This document shows positions 19,755 through 29,290 of a stretch of 64,000 bases of DNA, in pieces. Position numbers and translations under genes: made by a program. The first letter of the stretch is position 1. Each line of letters begins with the position of its first letter. The stretch is from Venturia oleaginea (taxonomy: Eukaryota > Ascomycota > Dothideomycetes > Venturiales > Venturiaceae), in the NCBI GenBank assembly GCA_013176395.1, contig JABMLP010000013.1, positions 930,001-994,000 of the forward strand, given 5' to 3'. Under the pieces are notes generated by a model. That model saw only the letters and a list, made by a program, of their open reading frames with translations, was not told where the DNA came from and did no database searches.

Positions 19755-22148
19755 ATGTCCGATAGAATAACCAGACACTTCAAGGTCAGGAGACCTGAAG
19801 GCCATTCTCAAAGAGCTGGCCCTCCAGTTGACGAGTCCGAACTGTCGCAAGCGCTGCTAGAGACGCTGATTCCACGAATACAAGAGCCTATACAACCTCC
19901 TACAGCCCATAGAGTTATTCCAACTACCTCACAACCTCGTATCATTCGAGCCCAGTTCCCAACTGTCTGGAGTCAGTTGTATTTTCAGCACAAGAAGCTC
20001 GTCAATCCTCGGATCCGGGCAGTTACAATGCAGCAAGTTGCACGGCAGAACTCACACATCTGGGAACACGGCATTGAACTTGAGGCTGACGGCAAAGGCC
20101 TTGGACGTATCTACATCTGTGGATTATGCCATCAAAAGAAGGACTACTACAGAGGCGTCTACAAAGCAGATTCAACGGGTGGAATAGGTACGCATTTACT
20201 CAATAAACACGGCATTCCAGACCCTAGATGGGACCTTCTACTACCACCACCAACTCCTCCTCCCTCTACAAACAATCATACAGGCAATCAAGAGCAGGAT
20301 TCTGAGGCTTACTGCGGAGAGTATGGCCACCGCAAGGGTACAGACGCTGCATTTAATAGGAAGGCATACAGACAGCAATATGTAGATTGGGTTATTCGTC
20401 ATAATATCGCCTTTCACACAGCTACAGCGCCAGAAACTCTTGCGCTTCTGAAGTCAGCTGTGTACGATACATTAAAGGTTATTCTGCCAAAGGCAAAGTC
20501 CTCTCTCTCCATATGGGTGATGGATTCCTACATGGAGCGCCTCAAGGACATAGTTAAAGAAATCGAAGGAGCTAAAAGCCTCATCAACATCTCTTGCGAT
20601 GCCTGGAAGGGTGACAATAGAAGAACTACCTTGCTGTCTGTTCCCACTAAATCAACAAGGATTACAAGCAAAGTAGAATGCTTCTTGGCTTCCCACGGAT
20701 ACTGGGCAGCAAAACTGGCGAGAATGAAGCAGAGATTATCGCTAAAGTCCTTACCACATTCAAGATTGATGGAACAAAATTGGGAGCCTTCACTGCAGAC
20801 AACGCTACCGATAATGACGCTGCCTGTGACCGCCTTGAAGTCCTGTTTGACAAGGAAGGTTGGTCAATTCACGCGCGCATTCGCTGTATTGGGCACATCA
20901 TCAACCTCATTGTAGAAGATCTTCTCTACGGTGACCACGAGCAGTCAAAACACTCAAAGGACCTTGCCTCCGTCGGCTACGAAGAAGCCTATGACGTCTG
21001 GATCAAACTAGGACTTATGGGGCGCGTCCACAACATCTGCATCTTTATCAATCACTCACTTGAGAGGCGGGAGATGTTCGAGAATCTACAGAAAGAGATG
21101 GCTGCACTGAAGCTTCTTGTGCTTCTTGTAGATGGAGGTATCCGATGGCATTCTACCTACGAGATGATAAAGAGAATCCTTGCTCTCCGCGACATTATCT
21201 TGAAGTGGCAGCGCCAATTTGTACACCAAAAGGGGCAGGTTGACATACGACCTTCCTTCCTTTCAATGGAAGACTTCGAGATGTTGGAGATCTGGGCGCA
21301 GATTCTTAAGGACTTTAAGGATCTTTGTCTCGAAGAGGAAGAGAATGCAGACCTCACTTCACAGGGAACCATTGCCGGTGTACTCAAAGGCCTCACATTC
21401 ATCTACGAGCGACTTGATCGCACTGAGGCAGAGCTCAAAGCCCTCAGATTGGCTCCTCATCTTTCGCAACCTTTTGAGGTTGGTATTACAGAAGCGCGGT
21501 CAAAGACAATGAAGTATCTATCCCTGCTTAAAGCTACCAATCTTTACTATGCAGCAGTCTTTCTCGATCCCAACTGGCGCCTCTCTTACTTCGAAGATAG
21601 ATGGGCCCAGTATGACCATCGCACATGGTATAAACGTGCTGAAGCCGGCATCAAGGAGATTTTCGCACAATATAGCGAAAAATTCGCGCTACCCTCACCC
21701 TTCACCTTCGCCGTCACCTTCGCCGTCACAGTCATTTGAAAACCTCTATCTTGAGGCACAGAAGCCTACTACCGCGTACAAACAACTCAACAGACTCTCC
21801 ACCAAGTTCCTAGCCAAAAAGCGGAGGATTGTGACCGAGGAAGATGAATATACACGCTACACCAAGTACTGGGATCCCTGTGAGTGGGAGAAGGTTGAGG
21901 ACATTATTGTATGGTGGAGAGACCGTACTACTGAGTTTCCTATCTTGTCACGTATGGCTTTCGATATACTGTCAATTCCTGGCATGTCTGCAGAGGTTGA
22001 AAGAATCTTCAGCGCCGTCGGTAGGCTCATTACTGATGCCAGAAGCGGCCTCAAAGATGACACTATTGAGGCCTGTGAGGTACAATACCATGGGCTTCGA
22101 AAAGGAGGCATATTCACTGTCAAATCTACTGCTAATGTATATACCTAA
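19755..22148 (+). pseudogene. hAT-family transposase, frameshifted
   Basis: Starts MSDRITRHFKVRRPEGHSQR. A BED-like finger follows (YICGLCHQKK ... GTHLLNKH). The region NISCDAWKGDNRRTT is hAT-like. A frameshift just before ~20,640 and a TAA at 20,648-20,650 break it. The next frame continues NKDYKQSRMLLGFPRI, then TGENEAEIIAKVL, GAFTADNATDND and RCIGHIINLIV. A second shift lies in a short CCTTCGCCGTCAC-type repeat at about 21,690-21,740. After it the first frame resumes and reaches the hAT dimerisation block (FPILSRMAFDILSIPGMSAE, then VERIFSAVGR) and a stop at 22,148. Terminal repeats and an 8-bp target duplication could not be placed. It lies only 226 bp from the Fot1 element. Confidence 0.85.
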
Positions 22149-22301
22149 AATTCATACATCTCGCCTGACCAACTGACAGTTTACCATACATCCTGACCTC
22201 ACTTAAGCGACCATTCAAGTCAGGTAAAGATATCACTCAATCGGTCAGTTCAAGCGGCCAAACTGCTCAAGCTGCTTGCTTATCAAACGGCCTGGTCTTG
22301 C

Positions 22302-22829
22302 CATAATCAACTGTGTTGAGAAACGAGTTCCCCGTAACAATAAGAAAGATAACTTTCTTTCTAGGAAGAATAGAACAAGAAAGACTTAGTTTCTACGTTT
22401 AGAGTACTAGCTATAGGGAGAATAGAAGAGAGAGGAGAGGTATTTATTTTAGTAGGATAACTTAATATTAATTTCTTAGAGTAGCCTCCAAAGTATAAAT
22501 AGGGCCCAGGGGACTCTGATAGACTTGGAGCTAATAGAATTCTGAATTATATGTTACGGGAAACTCGTGTCACGGGAGCGATAGAAGTAGTTGTAAAGCA
22601 CGTTGACGAGTGTTTAGCCGTACTAGCTATGAGCGAGCGTGATAGAAGTCAAAGGGTATTATCTTTCTAAGAGTCAAGACATTGCGTGAAGAATCTAAGC
22701 ACAGTGGAGGAATCGCGAGGTAGGTAAGGGATTCCTCGGTTTGTGCGCTAGAATCACGTGTATACCAGTTCATGGTAACACTCTCAGTGTCACTCCGTGA
22801 CAACTCGTTTCTCAACACAGTTGATTATG
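22302..22829. mobile_element. 528-bp element with 28-bp terminal inverted repeats
   Basis: Identical 28-bp arms at 22302-22329 and 22802-22829, starting CATAATCAACTGTGTTGAGA on the left with the exact reverse complement on the right. The interior is A/T- and purine-rich and has no coding capacity. Inside the arms the sequence begins TGTTG and ends CAACA, which also resembles a solo LTR, but the inverted arms extend beyond those ends. The simplest reading is a MITE-like non-autonomous DNA element. Its relation to the upstream hAT remnant is unknown. Confidence 0.65.
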
Positions 22830-23598
22830 TCAAGACCTTCTTGACACCTGTGTCCTCTTGTTCTGGTCCGCGGGTTTGGGGTAAGGGCAATATCAGTCTG
22901 GAAGTACTTACCTTAAGTACCTTCCCTTGCTCAGGTTCTTTGGAGGCTCACTAGATCCTAGCCGTCCGATGTATCTCCCAATTCAATTGTCGTCTAACCG
23001 ATTTGATCCTCAGATCAATCCTGAACGCTTGTCGGTTAGTATGAAGGTTGGGGGTGGGCTTGCTTCGTATTCATATGGTTTTGATTGATTGATTGATTTT
23101 ATCCTACTCGGTTGCAGCCGCTTAATCAGGCAGCTATGTCCGGTTAGGAGGACTTCATCAGACAGCCGACACGTGATAGATTATATAATCCACCGCGCCC
23201 CACTTCGCCCCGTTCACTGAAACAAGACCAGCTGTCCCCTCGGTCCTCCCTCTTTTCCCTTAACCAGTATCTCCAAATGCCCGCTGGCTCTTGTAGATAC
23301 TGGTTATTCTGCTAGTATATCTGTGCTATGTAGACTCAAGAGGCAATGCCTCGTGTTTCGCTAACCTTTTACCTACAGTCTCCCTCTAATGCTCAGCTTT
23401 GTCTATCTGTTTCGCCTTATCCCTCAAGGCCAATGGGTTCCCTAAGTATGTTTCTGCTTGTGAAAGTTGCCTTGCACCAGATTCCTATGCGGCGGTGTAT
23501 TTGGTTGTGTGATGCTGGAGACAATAGTAACCATCGTAGTCGTGATTTCGCTGCTTGGGTGTGATACTCCGGGTATGCCCGTGGACGAGGCTGTCTGG
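22830..23598. other. Intergenic, repeat-derived, no gene seen
   Basis: Contains a gattgattgatt run near 23,080 and a 72-codon frame at 23,346-23,564 with no recognisable content. It leads directly into the tandem duplication. Confidence 0.4.
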
Positions 23599-24304
23599 TA
23601 GCTGCCGTATTGTATGGCGCCGATCGTGCTATAGACCTGCCGTCTTATAGTCGGAGCCTACCTGCTGCTAGTCGCTCTTCCTACTTGCTATATCGCGCTC
23701 CTACTCTTGCCAATGCCATAACTGGGACGCAACAGTCTGGGGAGAGGCTCAAGGCTACGTCTGCTGGCTTGTAGGGAGGGGATTTGCCGCCAATAAGCTC
23801 CTTCTATACGTCCTTACTGCTTACTGTGTTGCGCACCTACTCTTGCCAATGCCATAACTGGGAGGCAACAGTTTGGGGAGAGGCTCAAGGCTCTGGACAT
23901 CAGCTTGCAGCAGGACGGTTTGCGGAGACGATAGTAGATGAGGTTCTCTAGCAGCTGCCGTATCGTGTCGCACCGATTGTGTTGTAGACCTGTCGTCTTA
24001 TAGTCGGAGCCTATCTGCTGCTAGTCGCTCTCCCTGCTTGCTATATCGCGCACCTACTCTTGCCACTGCCATAACTGGGACGCAACAGTCTGGGGAGAGG
24101 CTCAAGGCTACGTCTGCTAGCTTACAGGGAGGGGATTTGCCGCCAATAGGCTCCTTCTATGCGTCCTTACTACTTACTGTGTCGCGCACCTACTCTTGCC
24201 AATGCCATAACTGGGACGCAACAGTTTGGGGAGAGGCTCAAGGCTCTGGGCAACAGCTTGTAGCAGGACGGTTTGCCAAGACGTTGGGAGAGATTGTCTA
24301 GTCG
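23599..24304. repeat. Two tandem copies of a ~353-bp unit with an internal repeat
   Basis: Copy 1 starts with AGCTGCCGTATTGTATGGCG near 23,599 and copy 2 with AGCTGCCGTATCGTGTCGCA near 23,952. They match along their length with scattered substitutions. Each contains two versions of a shorter block around CTCTTGCCAATGCCATAACT, so that block occurs four times (near 23,704, 23,836, 24,058 and 24,194). The final copy reads YSCQCHNWDATVWGEAQG in one frame, but stops interrupt all frames over the full repeat, so no gene is called. Confidence 0.8.
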
Positions 24305-25373
24305 TTGCAGTGGTGTGTGGTGCCGATTGTTGCGCACCGGGCGTCTGGTGTTTGAGATGTGTTGAAGGTATTGCCGTTCTAGCAGTGACTCGTCGACTCG
24401 GAGCGTTGCAGTGTCATCTGGGGTGATGGACTAGCCGGGAGATAGTGACTAGATGGTTGCTGTTGTCTTTGGTGGACGCATCGTTCGTGTAGCTTGCTCA
24501 TGTATTCGTCTGCTTGCTCTGCCGTGGCCGCGACGGCGACTCTAGAGATATCTCATCGACGCTGAGGGACGCGCGATGGCCTCTAGAGGCCGGAGCGGCC
24601 ACTGGCAGAGGTGTTTTGATGATCTTTAGATGATACTTCTGTAAATTCCAAAAATTGAGTTCTCGCTGTGTGTGCTGTTTTCGTCTATTCATATGGCTTG
24701 TGCTTGATTGTATCTAAGTAAAAGGTCGTTACTGTAGTAGGTTGAAGAAGCTCCTAAGTTATGTGAGAAACATAACATGAGATAACCACGAAGAGAGAAA
24801 GGAAAGTCCATCCAAAGTCCTCCCTATATAGCCTTCTGGTTCTGGGTGCCAAGGTGTATTCCCACACTTCTTGGCTCTTCCCACACTTCCCACACCTTCA
24901 GATCTGTGGGCACGGCCAAGAACTGTGGGAATATCACGTGACTCCTACACCTACTATTCTCCTTTAGGACTGACTCCGTCGCACCAGTCTCATCCTGTGT
25001 GCTCGAAGGATTCCCCTCCATTATCAGTCCTAACAATAACTTCTTGTTATCCAACCATTCTTTGCGAGTCCTCCCTTCCTGCTCTTCAGCCTTGAGGTGA
25101 TCTGTAACATTATACTCTACTGACTTAACTCTATAACAGTAGTTATAAGACTAGCTACGCTAGCTTACATCATTAGTATAGACTAACTTATAGAACACGC
25201 CACCGTTCTAGTAGATACGCGCGTATAGTATGGTGTTCGCGCTCGGGCGAAAAATCCAAACATGAATATTCATTCCGGGAGCACAACGCGAATCCAGCTG
25301 ACATGCCACTCCTCGCTATCCGATATCGCCTTCCAATATTAGCGCGGCCAGTATAACGTTCGTCTTCCCTTCC
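24305..25373. other. Intergenic, no gene seen
   Basis: Holds short repeats of CCCACACTT around 24,860-24,900 and the pair TTAGGACTGA / TCAGTCCTAA near 24,965 and 25,024. A palindromic CACGTG is at about 24,936. The last 100 bases probably include the RidA promoter. Confidence 0.4.
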
Positions 25374-26209
25374 ATGTTCAAACGATCTTCTTTCAAATTG
25401 ACGTCAATTCAAGTCCGCAGAATCACTCTGGGACACCTGTCACGAATTCCGCCCATCCAAGATAATACCCATACCTCAACGACTTCACAAAAACCCACCA
25501 ACGACGTTCCAGCAGTCAATCCGCCTTTCACAATCTCAAAGGTCGAGCCGGAAAGATATAGGAAGATCATTTCGAGAGAAGAGGCATACAAAGCATATCT
25601 GAGCAAAAACAACGCATATCTGAGCAAGATTACTATGACCGAGATGCAGAAGATTCATACTGACAAGGCGTTCCCTGGTATGTTGCCCTCTATATGTATT
25701 ACATTTCTGTCCATTGGAATACAAGCTGACAATAACTACATAGTCGCCGCACCCTATGCACGTTCTCACCGTCTCCCCCCATACAAGAAAGCATTAGACT
25801 AATCGAAGGCATAGAGCCAAGCCATCGTAGCAGGAGGCACAATCTACGTCTCAGGCCAAATCCCCGGCGGCGCAGATGGCAAACTCGTAGAAGGTAACAT
25901 TGGGGACAAGACAGCCGCATGCTGCAAGAACATCATTGCCATTCTCGAGGCCGCTGGAAGTAGCATTGAGAGAGTTGTCAAGGTATATTACACCCGAAAA
26001 AAATGACAAGAAAGAGATTATGCTGATTGGATTGGTTGTAGGTCAACATCTTCCTCGATGACATGGCCAATTTCAAGGAGATGAACGACACTTATGGTGT
26101 TTATTTTGCCCACAAGCCTGCTAGGAGTTGTGTTGCTGTAAAGGCACTGCCTCTCGGTGTCCCAGTGGAGATTGAGTGCATTGCTTTGACTGGGAAGAGC
26201 AACCTGTAA
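25374..26209 (+). CDS. RidA / YjgF-YER057c-UK114 family enamine/imine deaminase (Mmf1-like)
   Basis: Hydrolyses reactive enamine/imine intermediates, such as 2-aminoacrylate, made by PLP enzymes; fungal members act in mitochondria and cytosol. Exons by frame: 25374-25677, 25744-25757, 25815-25982, 26042-26209, giving 217 residues. The RidA domain starts at MTEMQKIHTDKAFP and continues SQAIVAGGTIYVSGQIPGG, VKVNIFLDDMANF and ARSCVAVKALPLGVPVEIEC, the last with the conserved R and E of the family. Exon 2 is only 14 nt, and intron 2 appears to start GC rather than GT (gcacgt...gcatag). The first ~85 residues precede the domain and begin MFKRSSFKLTSIQVRRITLG, a good mitochondrial presequence. An internal ATG just before the domain could give a cytosolic form. 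Family certain; splice details by eye. Confidence 0.9.
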
Positions 26210-26791
26210 GCGTGGACAGGAGTGGAAGACCTCGGGAGTAGACAAGACGAAGCATCCACTTTCATCGAAGCATTGGACGGCTTCCAATTAAATATTAGAC
26301 TTGGTATGACCTGAGAGAAACACAGCTATTTCTGAAAACTTTTAAAAAAAAGTCATGTGGTGGGAAAATGCTGCTGACACTGTCGTCAAGTTTTGTCTCA
26401 GTATTGGACCCAATTACAACACACCGATGTTCAGGCAATCTTGAGCTCACCACACATCTAACCCCCAAATTTTCTCCGACTTCTCTAGCACACCAAATGC
26501 TCAGCGGACGCACGATATTGCCAGTAAAGTTGCTTATCAAGAAAGTTTCGCCTAGCACGCCTTTGACCATCTGAACAGCAGTCAACCTGAACAATTATCA
26601 AAGAGCTGGACCACGTGAGAGACATGGTTTTTGCGTCTCCCGGACCGGAGGATCTCTATCGTCGATATATATCGCGTATTCCATGCCTAGTGCATTGCTT
26701 CCTCTCTGCAAGCACCTCTCTTCGTAGCTCAATGCGTGCCAAAATCCAAGCAGTATAGATTTGCATATTTTATTAAAGTCCATCCCTACAA
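26210..26791. other. Intergenic, no gene seen
   Basis: RidA 3' region and the upstream part of the transporter remnant. It contains an alternating tatatat box near 26,665 and no credible ORF. Confidence 0.4.
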
Positions 26792-27094
26792 TGGCACAAC
26801 AACGCCTACCACAACTTTAACAATGACTTCGCTCACATCGAAGACCCAAATGAGCGTCGTCGTCTTGCCCTTGCCGACACTGGCAAGGCTCATTTCGGCT
26901 GGTACCATGTAAGACTACGTTATTCGGGTGTCCTTGCCACGCCTCAAGATACCGCTATCAAAGTGTCTACATCGGCTGCAACTGTTGTTGGACAACTCGG
27001 ATTCGGTCCGCATAGGCTGGCACAGTCTGATGGTGTTGTTGCGGAGAAGGATCTCAAGATTAATGCTCCAGAGGTTTCGCCTGTTGCGCATTAG
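26792..27094 (+). pseudogene. Remnant of a PHO84-like phosphate:H+ symporter
   Basis: A 100-codon open frame without an in-frame start. It reads HNNAYHNFNNDFAHIEDPNE, RRRLALADTGKAHFGWYHV, then after an apparent deletion GVLATPQDTAIKVSTSAATV followed by VGQLGFG. The first part matches the cytosolic N-terminus of fungal major-facilitator phosphate permeases. The second matches the segment before their third membrane helix. The first two helices and everything after about residue 80 of the family are gone (a normal protein has about 550 residues). The ATG at 26791 is one base out of frame. A dead fragment is the best reading. Confidence 0.6.
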
Positions 27095-27658
27095 ACTGGT
27101 CGGGTTATGGAGCATTCCTTTTTAAGCCGTAATACTTTAACTGATGGCAACACTCGCTTTGTTGTATACTCTCTGTAGATCTGAACGTGACCACATATTA
27201 ACGTGAAGCGCTTCACAAGTCCGGTGGTTCCATACCTACGTCTTCTAGAAGACGATAGCCGGCACTTGAAGAGCATCACAAGAACTAGAAGATGATTAAA
27301 GATGAGATGGAGAAGGGGAGGGGAAGAAGGAGATGTCCAATAGTCCTAAGACCCTGCACCATTTCCGTTGTATAACTCAGCTAATATCACCAACGATTGA
27401 TCTTTCGAGCAGAAACGTTGGTTGCCCCTGGCTTGAAAGCGATGAAGTATTCCTTTCCAAGAAAATAAAACAATCCATTGCCTAAGGAGTTGATGAATGA
27501 ACATGTGTCACGTGAGTCTATTGTACGCGCGTAACAACACCATCAGCAGCTTGCCGAGGCTCTAACAGACCTGTCCAATCGCCCATCCTTTCAAAACATT
27601 CTCGAAGCCCGCGACCTCTGCCGGGTCATCACCATTATACACAAATGCTCCCACGATA
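27095..27658. other. Intergenic upstream of PEX2
   Basis: About 560 bp with no gene seen; it ends in the PEX2 leader. Confidence 0.4.
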
Positions 27659-29290
27659 ATGCCATCCGCCGACTTTGCTGCCGCCCAGACTCGTTTACTG
27701 CAACGACGGCGAGAGCGCGAAGCCGCCGAACGATCGTACCGATCTGAACAACAGGCCGCTCGTGTCGCGATAACCGGTCGCCTTCCGTTTCCCTTTCGAA
27801 ATATCGGACATTCCAGTTTAAATGTGTGGGACCGGATAAGAGGAAGAGAAGGGACAGGACCGGCATTTCGAGTTGGACAGGTCGATGCTGAGTTGTTGGA
27901 TGAGGAGTTGCTGGAATTGTTGAAGGGGCAGGTTGGGGAGGCCTTGAAGTATTATGGGGTAGGTTGTCTCGTTTGGCGATATTATTCTATATGCTAATCT
28001 TGGTAGACACACCTCCATACAGACTATGGCCCTGAGATACTTCTCGCCCTACGCGCGATCCTGTTCAAACTCACGGTATGGGACCACAATTCCTCTTACG
28101 GGGCCTCGTTGCAAGGATTACGGTATACAGATGCAAGAGACAAATCGTTATCAAGACCTCCTCCAAAAGCGTGGCAGAAAGGCGTATACGGACTAGTGAC
28201 GGTGCTTGGTAGATATGGGTGGGCGAAATGGGAATTATATCTTTCAGATATGGAGGGTGGATATGATGAGCCATCTCCCCTCATGAAACAACTCTCAGAA
28301 GTCACTTCAAGACTATCAACGATACACAGCGTCACGGCATTGGCTTCCTTCCTGCGGTTTCTTTATAATGGCCAGTACAGGACGCTTTTGGATCGTACTC
28401 TGAGATTGCGGCTTGTTCCGACATCTGCGCATACCTCACGAGAAGTGTCGTTTGAGTATCTCAACCGTCAATTGGTGTGGCATGCTTTCACGGAATTTTT
28501 GCTGTTCCTCCTTCCACTTGTTGGAATATCCAGGTGGAGACGTATGATAGATCGCTCATGGCGGCGATTTCTACTCTTTTTGAAGCTCTCCTTCGGGCGT
28601 GGAGGCTCGGATGAAGAAGAAGAAGAGAAGAGACCCCAAGGTGAACTTGGATTCTTGCCCGAGCGTACATGTGCCATCTGCTATTCTTCACAAAACCCAG
28701 CTGCGGGAGGTAGCGAAGCAGAAATCTTGGCCGCGACAGCAGGAGGTGGAGTGGTTGGATCTGCACAGACTGATATTACGAATCCTTACGAGGCGATGCC
28801 TTGCGGAGATGTGTATTGCTTTGTTTGTATTGCTCAGAAAATTGAAGCAGAGGAAGGTGAAGGGTGGACTTGTCTAAGGTGTGGAGAGGTGGTCAAGGAA
28901 TGTAAACCCTGGAACGGAGATGTTCTCGAAGAGCAACCACGCCCAGGAACCGGAAGTGGCAAGAGTGTCGGCTTTGGATTCCCTGCTGATAGCGAAAAAG
29001 GCGTGACGACGGAGAGCGTCACGGAGGAATTGCAAGAGGTGGAGCCAATGCCCACGGAGGATGAGGAAGATGAGAACGTAAATGCTGGCGTGAATGGTCA
29101 TTCGACATCTTCACTTGTTGACCTTAACGGGATAGGAGAAAGCGCCGAATGGGCTCGCGCCAGCGAATACATCAATGGGGATGGCGATGGGGAAACGGAG
29201 ACAGAGACAAATGCCAGCGTAACCGGGAGCGAGTACGAACACACAGAGGAATCCGAGGATGAAGGCGAAGATGAAAACGGGTTTCGCTGA
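27659..29290 (+). CDS. PEX2: Peroxisome biogenesis factor 2 (RING E3 ligase subunit)
   Basis: Member of the PEX2-PEX10-PEX12 ubiquitin-ligase complex in the peroxisome membrane that ubiquitinates the PEX5 receptor for recycling. Exons 27659-27958 and 28007-29290 (48-nt intron) give 527 residues. The N-terminal half fits fungal PEX2: DFAAAQTRLLQRRREREAAE, then VGQVDAELLDEELLELLKGQ, LLALRAILFKLTVWDHNSSY and LRYTDARDKS. Hydrophobic stretches near 200-215 and 255-275 are the likely membrane segments. The RING lies at about 322-395: CAIC, PCGDVYCFVC and CLRCGEVVKEC, followed by KPWNGDVLEE. Where C3HC4-type RINGs have His or Cys, this one has Asp (CGDVYC). A ~125-residue acidic tail follows. The start is supported by the conserved SADFAAAQ opening. 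Confidence 0.93.
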
